Positions 10,201 to 18,566 of a DNA stretch of 64,000 nt are shown here, one piece after another. A model generated the notes under the pieces. It worked only from the letters and a program-made list of their open reading frames with translations, was not told where the DNA came from and ran no database searches. How positions within the stretch are numbered: the first letter of the stretch is position 1; each line of letters starts with the position of its first letter. Position numbers and translations under genes: made by a program. This stretch comes from Acidobacteriota bacterium (GTDB lineage Bacteria; Acidobacteriota; Thermoanaerobaculia; Multivoradales; Multivoraceae), in contig QQVD01000068.1 in the NCBI GenBank assembly GCA_003388555.1, forward strand, positions 86,633 through 150,632, given 5' to 3'.

Positions 10201-11311
10201 GGCCGAGGTTGCCCTTGACCGCACCGAGGACGATCGGCCGACCGGTCGGCGGCGCGCCGCCGAGCGCCCGCAGCAGAGAGCCGATCTCGACCGCGTCGCC
10301 GAGAGGCGTCCCGGTGGCGTGGCATTCCACCAGGTCGACGTCCCCGGGGGCGATTTCGGCGCTGCGGTAGGCGGAGGTCAGGCACCGGGCCTGCCCCTCC
10401 TCGCTGGGCGCGAGCAGACCGCCCTCGCGATCGTTGGAGAGTCCGAAACCGAGCAGGCGGGCCAGGATGCGGTCGCCCTGCTCGAGCGCCTCGGCGGCTC
10501 GCTTGAGTACGAAGACCGCCGCACCCTCGCCCACCAGCAGGCCATCGGCCCGCTGATCGAACGGAGCGCACCGTCCCGACCGCGACAACGCCTGCAGCGC
10601 CGAGAACCCGAGTTGCGTGTAGAGGCGGTCGCAGCCCGAGACTCCGCCGACGAGCACCGCGTCGACGTCGCCGCGCCGCAGCAGACGAGCGCCGTGAGCC
10701 ACCGCGTGCAGCGACGAGGCGCAGGCGGCATCGATCGAGCAGAAACCGCCTGCCAGGCCGAGCGCCGCCGACACCGCCGCACCCGGCAGGCTCATCGCCC
10801 AGGCTCCGGCGCGGTGGGGGGCCGGCTCGAGATCGGACGGCCGAGGGCCGAACCGGGGCTCGAGGAGCAGGCGCGAGTTGAACCGGTTGGTGCTCTCGGT
10901 CGGCAGCGCGATCTGGCCCAGCACGGTGGCGACGCGGCTGCGATCGATCTGCTCCGTGCGAGCGGCATCCCAGGCCTCGAGGGCTGCCCGGACCGCCAGC
11001 CGCGCCGAGCGATCGAGTCGGGCGAAGAGCTCCGGCGGGAGGCGACAGCCGGTGCGGGCCGCCAACGCCGGATCCCATCGCGGCAACTCGGCGACGCAGC
11101 CCCTGAGCGTGCGCGGAACCTCGAGGCCGCTGCGCTGCCAACCCCGCAGGGTCTCCGGCGAGACCAGGAGTCGCTCCTCCGGCAGCTCGGCGGCGGCATC
11201 GAGGCGGCCGTCGACCATGGAAGCGAAGCTCTCGCCGCGACACGACGGCAGCACGTGGCCATACGCGACGATGACGACGTCGTCCGCTGCCGGCGCTCTC
11301 CGGCTGCTCAC
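4262..11311 (-). CDS. pfaC: PUFA-synthase subunit: KS - chain-length factor - AT - two double-hotdog dehydratase units (PfaC-like with built-in PfaB-like AT)
   Basis: The protein has 2349 aa and starts at a GTG preceded by AAGGTGA. The first domain is a ketosynthase, about 10-450, with Cys197 in DAACASS, His331 in HATGT and His371. A second KS-like domain, about 490-905, has the Cys position replaced by Glu664 (AAAELGG), as expected for a chain-length factor. An acyltransferase at about 1040-1350 has Ser1128 in GYSLGE and a FVYPGSGN start typical of PfaB rather than MAT. A Ser/Glu-rich linker spans about 1455-1475. Four hotdog folds follow: a pseudo-dehydratase (1517-1660), a FabA-like domain (1739-1890, His1784 in CHFVDDPVMPG), a second pseudo-domain (1975-2125) and a second FabA-like domain (2155-2325, His2203 in AHFFQDPVWPG). 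The protein stops after this domain; no C-terminal AGPAT is present. The subunit order pfaD-pfaA-pfaC with AT inside the last one resembles myxobacterial pfa1-pfa2-pfa3. Confidence 0.92.
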   Translation of the reverse strand: MSSRRAPAADDVVIVAYGHVLPSCRGESFASMVDGRLDAAAELPEERLLVSPETLRGWQRSGLEVPRTLRGCVAELPRWDPALAARTGCRLPPELFARLDRSARLAVRAALEAWDAARTEQIDRSRVATVLGQIALPTESTNRFNSRLLLEPRFGPRPSDLEPAPHRAGAWAMSLPGAAVSAALGLAGGFCSIDAACASSLHAVAHGARLLRRGDVDAVLVGGVSGCDRLYTQLGFSALQALSRSGRCAPFDQRADGLLVGEGAAVFVLKRAAEALEQGDRILARLLGFGLSNDREGGLLAPSEEGQARCLTSAYRSAEIAPGDVDLVECHATGTPLGDAVEIGSLLRALGGAPPTGRPIVLGAVKGNLGHLLTGAGAAGLVNLLTALERRLLPPVAHFEKARESLGIGHGPLRILRTPEEWSRPVDRPRRAGINGFGFGGINAHLVLEEWEEPADGFGDGGRRPSGRSASEVPSRVAVASEGPQRLAAACDVVGLAARFGDGSGDALWGSLLGLGGPGSGGADAAIEELEVDPTEFRIPPRELQASMVQQLLALEVCKAALQDAGLLPTECRRDGHRLAEGERCGVYVALELDPSAWDFSLRWLLADRLAVSGRDGDAPDGLRRLCELLDADRTLGSLGGIVASRVAREFGIGGPAHGVAAAELGGAQALDMARQALAAGEIDFALVVGVDLACDPRLEVLRDSGARGDGAACLVLHSPRTTARREGGATPYARLSGLAVCGSGELDETLASPSRRERSVAASVRAARAAWREAGAEPDRAAWLELHAGGDPHQEALEHAALERWLGASGTAWPPAALPVASVRATTGNAPIASGLLAICRAALGLAEGIVPAGAVLRVGSGGVLAVSPRPSSPLVPAGGAGAASAGVQVMGSLGGSAHLVLQEAPPATAAARGAAAAGQRGSRRAAGHALFLFEAAGASGMAAAVGRLRELCETAPESGLTELSWRWRREHPVADGPGAAASHGASLRGGVVAHDVAELRRAVDELLRAVGSWREAADGQAGLGRSGSRWFLGRPVAEPGELAFVYPGSGNLGDPRLGELLAWFPDLVHAGIEERRFAEMLVPPVAFGWRQGSVAEQIQAQVQLGVLQRRLLRRLGVREQAAVGYSLGETTALFASGVWSDGEEMHRRMRQDDLFTVQLAGRCESARRAWSVAAESDFEWLAGVVPVGREELDRRLESWAGGARLARLARLIVNTDRDCVLGGERAAVEEFCRRFDLRLHPLGPVSAVHCSAVEPVRDRYRALHELDCAEDVEVRVYSAAWARAYAPSRQSCADSLLEQAVEGFDFPAVIRRAWEDGVRGFVEIGPGASCTRMIRSILDEAAGGSGAAGPHRVAPLVKALSPPTTPPLRSLLQLVADLWVRGFAVDPSATLRALGGVSAPAEHDPASGGRMAARRLRVRSRRPIEASLDAIAAGRSTAQRSATAASAEPPPDATREPSEPFESSESSESSCGAGVVDDGAAGVPRSLDRSKCLEFARGEIGAVLGASFAHVDVFPTRVRLPDEPLMLVDRVLVIEGQPGSLEAGRIVTEHDVLEAGWYLDEGRLPTAIAVEAGQADLLLSAFLGIDSQTRGERRYRLLDAVVTFERGLPRAGEVVHYDIRIERFFRQGDNWLFRFAFDATIDGEPLLRMRDGCAGFFSPSELAAGRGVVRGRLAGNEGRGVSRGWRPLLPETVEHDGATGDGVGALDAAGLEALRRGDLVAAFGPRYGPAAAAAAPVVTLPRGELELIDRVTRLEPLGGRHRLGLVEAEADIAPDDWFLTCHFVDDPVMPGTLMYECCLHTLRVLLLRLGWVGRRGEVCWEPVAGIASRLRCRGQVLPETRRAGYRVEIKEIGYGPAPYVLADAVLLADGREIVEIQDLSLQLSGSDRASLERLWRGAAAAVEDQPAARCAAQSGESSRQEAVGAASDDFSLEQALRPAVYDHESIVAFASGAPSRAFGAPYSVFDRERRIARLPRAPYQFLDRVVEVHGEPFVLAAGARCTAQWRQRPEDWTFSANRQDSLAFAALLEVALQPCGWLAAYCGSALTSQQDLSFRNLGGEATLATVPERRDDVLTTEVELTRTSASGGMIIQHFRFRVLSARVGEVYSGTTYFGFFPQAALANQVGLREARPWEPAADSPGSVGDGSDPVARLPSEAPFPAPSWRMIDRIEVLCGDGGRHGRGFVRGTIDVDPAAWFFEAHFFQDPVWPGSLGLEAFQQLLKLWATRYAAERASRAASADVARPGGEWRFTPAARGRAHRWTYRGQVTPRDRRVVVEASIRELSLAQSGPDELETEGTLLADGLLSVDGRVIYQIEELGFDFSTSLATRDARTGSEAGREGTRTAAP

Positions 11312-11372
11312 TCGTCACCTTCCCGGGTCACTACGGGCTGCGGCGCGCTGGGCGAGCTGCGCCTGCCGGAGC

Positions 11373-14300
11373 TCACTTCTCGCTCAGGTTGCGATCGCCC
11401 ACCCGGTTGCGACGGAAGGGCATCGCGAGGGAACGATCGATGACGCATTCGTAGCCGCGCATCCGAGCCACCAGCTGGTCGCCGGCGAAGAAGTCGATGT
11501 CGGCACGAGCCCGGTTCGGACCCTGATCGACGATACGGCACTGCACCTGGACCGGGTCCTCGGAGCTGGCGGTGGCGAACTGCTCGTAGCGCTCGATGTG
11601 GGCCGGCAGCGACGGACTCTGGCGGTGACGCTGACTCCACAGGATCATCAGCTGGAAAGCGCCGTCGACGAGCAGCGGATCGACCAGCCAGCGGGCACGC
11701 ACCGGGTTGCGCATCCAGCGCGCCGGAACCGGCGCGCGGTCGACCCTGCCGAGGATTCCCTCGGGCCCGACCAGCTCCACCTGGCGGACGCCCTGCAGCA
11801 TCTCGCCGTGGAAGAGGAACCTCTCGTAGAACTCCTCGGCAGACAGCGGATAGGCGTCGCCGTCGATGCGCTCCGGCGAGCCCTGCACCGCGGTCAGCTC
11901 GTCGACGACCAGCACCACGGCGGAAGCGTGCAGCACGTCGCTCAGGTCCCCGGACCGGACCTCGGTCTTCACCTCGACCCCGCCGGTGACCCGCTGGGCG
12001 GCGCCGCAGTGCACCCGCAGCAGACAGCTCTCGGAGGTCAGCCGCACCCCTTTGAAGACACGGAAGTCGCGCATCGAGTGGAAGTGGCGACCGGGCTGGC
12101 CGTGCAGCGCTCCGTGCGCCATCCACTCCATCATCACCGCTGCCGGCAGCACGGGATGACCGTCGAGGACGTGGGACCTCAGGAAGTCGTGATCGTCGAC
12201 GGTCAGCAGCCGCTCAAAGCACACCGTGCGTTGGTCGGCGCGCCGTTCCGGCGGCGCCGCCTGAGCCGTCTCGCCGTCGGTGTCGACCATGGGGATCGCG
12301 CTGCCCGCGCCCAGCAGCACCACCTCGACCTCCGGCCGCGCTGTGGCGAGCTCGACGAGGAACGCCGCACCACCGGCCGCCGGGGGAATGGTCTCGATGT
12401 TCTCCTGGCGGAAGAGCTGCTTGAGCGAATCGTCGACCATGCCGCCGTCCCAGGGTCCCCAGCAGAAGGCGACCGAACGGCACTCGGGGCGCTGACGTGC
12501 CTCGCGCTGGGCGATCTTGTTGAGCACCTCGTTGGCTGCGGCATAGTCGGCCTGGCCGCGGCGTCCGAAACGTGCGGTGGTCGACGAGAACAGAGCGATC
12601 AGCCGCAGCGGATGGCCCTGCAGCGCCCCCAACAGATTGCGCAGGCCGACCACCTTGGTCTCGTAGACACGCTCGAAGTCCTCGAGGCTCTTCTGCTCGA
12701 GCATGCGGTCGGCGAGCACGCCGGCACCGTGAACCACCCCCGTGATCGGGCCCAGCGCACCGACCAGCTCGAGCACCGTCTCCTGCAGCGCCGCGCGGTC
12801 GCGCAGGTCGACCGAGCGGTAGACCACTCTCGCCCCCTGCGCTGCGATGCGCTCGAGGTTCTGCCGCGCCTCGCGCACCGCCAGGACGCGGCCGCACTCC
12901 GCATCGACCTCGCGCGGGGTACCGCCCCGCTCACGCGCCAACCAGCGTCGGATCGCGGTGGCGTCCTCGAGGGCCGCCAGAGCGGCGGGCTCCTCGCGCT
13001 CGAGATCGGTCCGGCCGAGCAGGACGATGCGGGGGTGCCCGCCGCGCGCCAGCGCACAGGCGACCTCGGCGGTGACGCCGCGGGCGCCACCGGTGATCAC
13101 CAGCAGATCGTCGGTGCTCAACCGCGGACCGGCAGCCTCGCCGCCCTCGGCAGATCCCGCGTCGAGGTCGTCACGCCGCAGGGTCGGCGTCACGCGACCG
13201 TGAGGTCCGAGCCCGATCTCGAGCGGGCCGGGCCGCAGCAGCTCATCGGCCAGGCTGACGATCTCCCCGGTGTCGTCGGAGAGCTCTGGCGACCAGTCGA
13301 CCACCCTGCACTGCACCTGCGGCCACTCCCACCGCGCGGTCTTGATCAGCCCCGCGACACCGGCCTCCTCGACACCGGTGAGGCTGGCGCTGCCGGTGAG
13401 CCCGAAGCCACCGTCGAGACGCACGATGCCGGCGAGCAGGGCGCCACGGCCGGCGTCCCCGGAGGCGCGTAGGGAGGTCGCCGCACGCTGCAGCCAGTGG
13501 AAAGAGTCGCGCACGAAGCGGTCGCCCGCCTCGCCTTCGACGCCACGCGGGCCGAGCAGGACCAGGCCGTTGAGGTCGGCAGGCACCGGTCGCTCACGGT
13601 GGATCTCGACCGCCTCCGCGAGGTAGCCGCGCTGCGACAGCTCCTGAGTCAGGCGGGTCGCGAACACCTCGTCGGGGCCGACGACCCAGATGCGGGAGCG
13701 GGCCGGCAGCAGCGGCTCCCGGCGCGAGGGCTCGAGCGCCGCCAGGCGCAGGGTGTAGCGATCCACTGCGCCGACGACCCCGGACTGCGGCGCCGCTTCC
13801 CCGGCGGATGTGCCGGCCGCGACCTCGACCGAGCCCGCCGTCGGATCCTCGTCGCCGGCTGCATCCCCGGCGGTATCCCCGGCGGTATCCCCGGCGGTAT
13901 CGCGGGCGGCGTCGAGGGGGGCGTCGACCGTGGGTGTCGTGCTCTGCGGCTCCGGGCGCGGCCCGGTGCCGTCGCGCCGGCCGCCGGAGCCGAGAGAGGC
14001 CTGCAGACGTTCGGCGACCGCGGCCAGAGTGGTCAGGCGGACCACCTCGTCGGGCTCGGGCATCTCGACTCCGGGGAATCGATCCTGCAGCGCCGAGAGG
14101 ATCTCCACCCGCTTGATCGAGTCGATGCCGAGATCACCGTCCAGTTCCATGCCGGGCTCGAGCATCTCCGCCGGGTAGCCGGTGCGCTCCGCGACCACCG
14201 CGACGAGCTCGGCGTAGACCGCATCCGAATCGCCTCGAGTCCCGCCCTGGTCGGCCGGCGCCTCGATCTCGTCGCGGGCCGGGTGGTCCGAGCCGGACGG

Positions 14301-17300
14301 AGGGACCGCGACCGCGGCGCTCACCGACTCGCCCCGGCCAGCCGGAGCGGCGGCCGCCGCCGGCTGCCCGGCCGTGTCCGTCGTCACGCCGTCGAGCGCC
14401 TGCGCCACGTCGGCGAGCGTACGCAGGCCGGCGAGCGCCTCGGGGCCGGGCACCGCGACGTCGGGCAGGCGCTCCTGCAGCGCCGAGAGGATCTCCACCC
14501 GCTTGATCGAATCGATGCCGAGGTCGGCGTCGAGCTCCATCTCGAGCTCCAGCATCTCCTCGGGATAGCCGGTGCGCTCGGCGACCACCGCGAGCAGGAG
14601 ACGCGCCGACGACGTGGGCCTCTCTGCCTCTGGCAACCCGTGGGCCGCCACCCCATCGGCCGGCACCCCGACGGCCGCCTCGGGCGCAGGCGCGACGTGC
14701 TCCACCGGAGCCTCGGCCACGGCGGCGTCGGAAGCCGCCGTGCCCGCCGAGGGGAGGGCCGGCGACCCGCTGCTCTCTCGCAGCACCGCCACGACCGCCG
14801 CCAGGGTGGTCAGCCCGGCGAGCTCGTCCGGCGCCGGCACCCGCGCTTCGGGCAGGCGCTCCTGCAGCGCCGAGAGGATCTCCACCCGCTTGATCGAATC
14901 GATGCCGAGATCGGCGTCGAGCTCCATCTCGAGCTCCAGCATCTCCTCGGGATAGCCGGTGCGCTCGGCGACCACCGCGAGCACGAGCTCGTCGATGCGA
15001 TCGGCGGCCGTGTCCCGGCGAGCCGCCGGCGAAGTCGCCGCGGCCGCATCTCCCCCGGCAGGCGCGCTCGTCGCGGTGGCCGGCGCCACGGGCCCTTCGG
15101 TGGCCTCGGGCTGGGACCGCGTCGGCGAAGTCGCAGGGGCGGCGACCGGTCCGACGCCTTCCTCCTCGCCTCCCCATCCCGCGTCCTCCTCCCGGCTGCG
15201 CACCGCGCTCGCGGGTGCGGTCTCGCCGTGATCGGGGGCAGCACTGCCTCGCGAGAAGCGGACCGACGCCGCCAGCAGCCGCTCGACACGCTCGGCCGCC
15301 GCCTCGTGCGAGGCGAGGAACTCGCGGTGGGCCTGGGCGGCGACGTCCTGCAGGTGCAGCAGCGCCTCCAGGCCGCCGCGCAGCCAGTCGCCCTGGGCCG
15401 GCACCCCTCCACGACTGGCCGCGACGACCGGTTCACCCTGGTGTCCGCCCTGGGGTCGCTCGGCGGTCGGCGCCAGGTCCCGTGGCGCGCGCGGGGCGGT
15501 CATCGCCACGCCGTGCGCCGGCCGCGACCCGGTGCCCGCTGGCGCCGGCGCTCCACCTGCGTCCTCTGGCGGCGTCGCCTGCGACGCCGAGCCAGTCTCC
15601 GCAGACGCTCCCTCGTCGACTCCCGCCGCAGCTCCCTCACCGCTCCCGCTGCCTCCCGCCCCCGAGGCCGCCCGCGGCGGGGCCGCGGCGGCCGGCATCG
15701 ACGGGATCGCCGGGATCGCCTTCGACGGGCGGGCGTTGGCCCCGCAGACCGGGACCGTGAACCTCCGCCGGACAGGCTCCTCGGCCTGGCGACGGGAATC
15801 CCAGCGGGCCAGCTCGAGCTCCACCCCGTCGACCGCCAGGCGACCGAGCAGCTGCGCCAGACCGACCTCGGCGTCGCCGCGCTCGAGCGGCAGAGCGACG
15901 ACCGGCACGCTGCCGGCCATGTCGCCGATCTTCTCGATCAGGCCGCACATCTGGCGTCCGGGACCGACCTCCACGAAGTGGGTGATGCCACGGGCGATTG
16001 CGTTCTCGACGCACTGCTGGAAGAGCACCGGCTCGGCGAGCTGCTGTGCCAGCAGCAGGCGCTGGGCGCCAGGGTTCTCGGGGTAGGTCTCGCCGGTGCT
16101 GTTGGCCAGCACCGGGAACTCACCGGCGCGCCATCGGGTGCGTTCGACCTCTTCGCTGAACGCCGGAACCGCGGCGGCGACGAAGCGCGAGTGGAACGCG
16201 GCGGAGACGTTCAGGCGTGCGCAGCCGATCCCGCGCTCGCGACAAGCGGCCTGCAGCCGGTCGATCTCCTCACGACCGCCGCTGACCACCACCTGCTGGG
16301 GAGCGTTCAGGTTGGCGATCCGGCATGCGCTGCCGGTGTCGGCGAGCAGGCGCTCGGTCTCTGCGGCGCCGACGAGCAGCGCCAGCATGGCGCCGGAGTC
16401 GCCGTCGACGCGCGCCATCAGCTGGCCGCGCCGGAGCGCCAGGCGGTGGAGGTCGTCCTCCGCGATGCGTCCGGAGGCGGCCACCGCGACCAGCTCGCCG
16501 AAGCTGTGTCCCAACGCCACCTCGACCGGCAGACCGAACCGACGCAGCACCCGCCAGGCGGCGAGCTCGACCACGCCCAAAGCCGGTTGAGCGACGTCGG
16601 TGGCACGCAGTGCGGCCTCCTGCCGGCTGGCATCGCCGACTCCGGCGGCCGGATAGATGCGGTCGATCAGGGACCCTCCGGTGCGCGCCGCGTACTCGCG
16701 CTCGGCCGCGTGCAGCACCTCGGCTGCCTCCGGGAAGCGCACCAGCAGCTCGCGCAGCATGCCGATCTTCTGCGCGCCCTGACCGGGGAAGACGAGAGCG
16801 ACCCGGGCAGCCGCCGCTCCCTCACCCAGATAGACCGACTCCGGGGCGGAGGATGCATCGCCGCGCTCGAGCCATCGACGCGTCGCGGCGGCTCGCTCGG
16901 AGTGATCGCCTCGCTGACGCTCGAGTACCAGGGCCAGGCGCACCGGATCGTCGTGGCGGAAGGCAGAGCGCCGTGCCGCCGCCCACAGTCGCAGCGCCCG
17001 CCAGTCGCGTTGCTCTTCGAGCTCGGCGAGCTGGGCGGCGATCGCAGGGCGATCCGCGCCACTGATCGCCACCAGCTGCACGGCGCCCGACCACGAGGCC
17101 TCGATCGACTCCTCGGAGCCCGCGCGGCCCGCCGCGTCGGGCGCCTCCTCGAGCACACAGTGGAAGTTCGTGCCGCCGAAGCCGAAGGCGCTCACCGCCG
17201 CGCGGCGCGGTTTGCCGTCGCGGCGCGGCCAGGGGCGCCCTACCCGGTTGGCGTAGAACGGCGAGCCGTCGAGTGCCTCGTTCGGGGACTCGACCTTGAG

Positions 17301-18566
17301 TGTCGGGGGCAGCACGCGGTGATGCAGCGCCAGCACCGCCTTGATCAGGCCCGCGGCGCCGGCCGCCGCCTTGGTGTGGCCGATGTTCGACTTCACCGAG
17401 CCGAGCGCGCACCACGCCGGCTCGGCTCTCGATTCGCCGAAGACTTCGCTCAGGGCCCGGACCTCGGTGGCATCGCCGACCCGCGTCCCCGTGCCGTGCG
17501 CCTCGACCAGCTCGACGGTTGCGGGATCGACGCCCGAGATCTCGTAGGCGTCGCGCAGGGCCCGCGCCTGACCCGCGGCGCTCGGCTCGTAGACCGCCAC
17601 ACCGCGGCCGTCGCTGGCGGTGCCGATGCCCCGGATCACGGCGTAGATCCGGTCGCCGTCGCGCTGGGCGTCGGCGAGCCGGCGCACCGCGAGCACACCC
17701 AGGCCCTCGCCGAGGATGGTGCCGTCGCCGTCGCGATCGAACGGACGTGCGTCTCCAGTCGGCGACAGGGCCGGAGTCTTGGAGAAGCACATGTACATGA
17801 AGATGTCGTTGAAGGTGTCGAGCCCGCCGGCGAGCACCATGTCGGCTCGGCCGGTCTCGAGCTCGAGCGCCGCCAGGTGCAGGGCGCTCATCGACGACGC
17901 GCACGCGGCGTCGACGACGCAGTTGGTGCCGTGCAGGTCGAGTCGACCGGCGATCCGACCCGCCGCGACGTTGCCGAGCAGCCCCGGGAACGAGCTCTCC
18001 GTCCACGGCACGTAGGACTCGGAGATGTGCCGCAGCACCTCCTGGCTGGTCTGGGGGTCCACCCCGGCCGCGTCGAGAGCACGCTTCCAGTGCGGATGCC
18101 CGAGGCGAGCACCCAGCGGGATCACCAGCTCGAGAGCACCGGTGACGCCGAGCACGACGCTGGTGCGGCGGCGGTCCAGCTGGCGACCACCGGAGCCGTA
18201 GCCGGCGTCGTCGAGCGCCGCCTTCGCCACCACGAGGCCGAGCAGCTGGGTGGTGTCGGTGGACGCGATGTCGGCAGGCGAGATCCCGAATTCGAGCGGA
18301 TCGAAGTCGTACGGGTCTAGGAATCCTCCGCGCCGTCCGTAGGTGAAGTCTGGACGCCGGGGGTCCTCGTCGAAGTAGTCGCCAGGCGACCAGTGGCTGG
18401 GAGGGACCTCGCGGATCGAATCGACACCGTCGCGCACGTTGCACCAGAACTCGCGCACGCTCGCCGCGCCTGGGAACATCGCACCCAGACCGATGATGGC
18501 CAGCGGCTCGCTGCGCACACGGCGACGCTCCGGCGAGCTGTTCTCTGGCGATGTGACACTGCTCAT
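11373..18566 (-). CDS. pfaA: PUFA-synthase subunit: KS - MAT - three ACPs - KR - C-terminal DH (PfaA-like)
   Basis: The start is taken at 18566, giving 2397 aa, because this ATG overlaps the pfaD stop as ATGA; the frame runs further upstream but inside pfaD. Domains: ketosynthase about 20-475 (Cys222 in DAACASS, His357 in HGTGT, His397), malonyl-type acyltransferase about 588-915 (FPGQGAQ; Ser688 in GHSFGE), an Ala/Pro-rich linker, then three acyl carrier domains with LGIDSIKR sites at Ser1224, Ser1353 and Ser1483. A ketoreductase follows (TGGARG about 1825; Tyr2008 in DYAAAN), then a C-terminal dehydratase-like region (about 2110-2380, HVLDGHPVLP). The order KS-MAT-ACPn-KR-DH is diagnostic of PfaA and distinguishes it from ordinary type I PKS. 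The ACP serines need a phosphopantetheinyl transferase, which is not encoded here. A 12-bp repeat encodes an Asp-Thr-Ala-Gly linker after ACP3. Confidence 0.93.
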   Translation of the reverse strand: MSSVTSPENSSPERRRVRSEPLAIIGLGAMFPGAASVREFWCNVRDGVDSIREVPPSHWSPGDYFDEDPRRPDFTYGRRGGFLDPYDFDPLEFGISPADIASTDTTQLLGLVVAKAALDDAGYGSGGRQLDRRRTSVVLGVTGALELVIPLGARLGHPHWKRALDAAGVDPQTSQEVLRHISESYVPWTESSFPGLLGNVAAGRIAGRLDLHGTNCVVDAACASSMSALHLAALELETGRADMVLAGGLDTFNDIFMYMCFSKTPALSPTGDARPFDRDGDGTILGEGLGVLAVRRLADAQRDGDRIYAVIRGIGTASDGRGVAVYEPSAAGQARALRDAYEISGVDPATVELVEAHGTGTRVGDATEVRALSEVFGESRAEPAWCALGSVKSNIGHTKAAAGAAGLIKAVLALHHRVLPPTLKVESPNEALDGSPFYANRVGRPWPRRDGKPRRAAVSAFGFGGTNFHCVLEEAPDAAGRAGSEESIEASWSGAVQLVAISGADRPAIAAQLAELEEQRDWRALRLWAAARRSAFRHDDPVRLALVLERQRGDHSERAAATRRWLERGDASSAPESVYLGEGAAAARVALVFPGQGAQKIGMLRELLVRFPEAAEVLHAAEREYAARTGGSLIDRIYPAAGVGDASRQEAALRATDVAQPALGVVELAAWRVLRRFGLPVEVALGHSFGELVAVAASGRIAEDDLHRLALRRGQLMARVDGDSGAMLALLVGAAETERLLADTGSACRIANLNAPQQVVVSGGREEIDRLQAACRERGIGCARLNVSAAFHSRFVAAAVPAFSEEVERTRWRAGEFPVLANSTGETYPENPGAQRLLLAQQLAEPVLFQQCVENAIARGITHFVEVGPGRQMCGLIEKIGDMAGSVPVVALPLERGDAEVGLAQLLGRLAVDGVELELARWDSRRQAEEPVRRRFTVPVCGANARPSKAIPAIPSMPAAAAPPRAASGAGGSGSGEGAAAGVDEGASAETGSASQATPPEDAGGAPAPAGTGSRPAHGVAMTAPRAPRDLAPTAERPQGGHQGEPVVAASRGGVPAQGDWLRGGLEALLHLQDVAAQAHREFLASHEAAAERVERLLAASVRFSRGSAAPDHGETAPASAVRSREEDAGWGGEEEGVGPVAAPATSPTRSQPEATEGPVAPATATSAPAGGDAAAATSPAARRDTAADRIDELVLAVVAERTGYPEEMLELEMELDADLGIDSIKRVEILSALQERLPEARVPAPDELAGLTTLAAVVAVLRESSGSPALPSAGTAASDAAVAEAPVEHVAPAPEAAVGVPADGVAAHGLPEAERPTSSARLLLAVVAERTGYPEEMLELEMELDADLGIDSIKRVEILSALQERLPDVAVPGPEALAGLRTLADVAQALDGVTTDTAGQPAAAAAPAGRGESVSAAVAVPPSGSDHPARDEIEAPADQGGTRGDSDAVYAELVAVVAERTGYPAEMLEPGMELDGDLGIDSIKRVEILSALQDRFPGVEMPEPDEVVRLTTLAAVAERLQASLGSGGRRDGTGPRPEPQSTTPTVDAPLDAARDTAGDTAGDTAGDAAGDEDPTAGSVEVAAGTSAGEAAPQSGVVGAVDRYTLRLAALEPSRREPLLPARSRIWVVGPDEVFATRLTQELSQRGYLAEAVEIHRERPVPADLNGLVLLGPRGVEGEAGDRFVRDSFHWLQRAATSLRASGDAGRGALLAGIVRLDGGFGLTGSASLTGVEEAGVAGLIKTARWEWPQVQCRVVDWSPELSDDTGEIVSLADELLRPGPLEIGLGPHGRVTPTLRRDDLDAGSAEGGEAAGPRLSTDDLLVITGGARGVTAEVACALARGGHPRIVLLGRTDLEREEPAALAALEDATAIRRWLARERGGTPREVDAECGRVLAVREARQNLERIAAQGARVVYRSVDLRDRAALQETVLELVGALGPITGVVHGAGVLADRMLEQKSLEDFERVYETKVVGLRNLLGALQGHPLRLIALFSSTTARFGRRGQADYAAANEVLNKIAQREARQRPECRSVAFCWGPWDGGMVDDSLKQLFRQENIETIPPAAGGAAFLVELATARPEVEVVLLGAGSAIPMVDTDGETAQAAPPERRADQRTVCFERLLTVDDHDFLRSHVLDGHPVLPAAVMMEWMAHGALHGQPGRHFHSMRDFRVFKGVRLTSESCLLRVHCGAAQRVTGGVEVKTEVRSGDLSDVLHASAVVLVVDELTAVQGSPERIDGDAYPLSAEEFYERFLFHGEMLQGVRQVELVGPEGILGRVDRAPVPARWMRNPVRARWLVDPLLVDGAFQLMILWSQRHRQSPSLPAHIERYEQFATASSEDPVQVQCRIVDQGPNRARADIDFFAGDQLVARMRGYECVIDRSLAMPFRRNRVGDRNLSEK
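13865..13900 (-). repeat. Three perfect 12-bp tandem repeats inside pfaA
   Basis: The unit ccccggcggtat (plus strand) occurs three times at 13865, 13877 and 13889, with degenerate flanking copies. It encodes a DTAG-type linker between the third ACP and the ketoreductase. Being in frame and in a linker, it can change copy number without breaking the protein. Confidence 0.85.
14461..14595 (-). repeat. ACP2-coding copy of a near-identical 135-bp duplication
   Basis: This segment encodes the core of the second ACP (around Ser1353) and matches 14848-14982 at almost every base; I see a single difference (aggtcggcg against agatcggcg). The third ACP (about 14090-14210) is clearly diverged at both base and residue level. 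Confidence 0.85.
14848..14982 (-). repeat. ACP1-coding copy of a near-identical 135-bp duplication
   Basis: This is the partner of 14461-14595, 387 bp away, covering the core of the first ACP (around Ser1224). Near identity including wobble positions argues for recent duplication or gene conversion between the two carrier domains. Confidence 0.85.

Noticed and set aside
13497..18320. 1607-codon open frame on the plus strand
   Set aside because: It is antisense to the pfaA-like gene, whose domains are unmistakable; the translation is Arg/His/Gly-rich with no motif. Long antisense frames are expected at this GC content.
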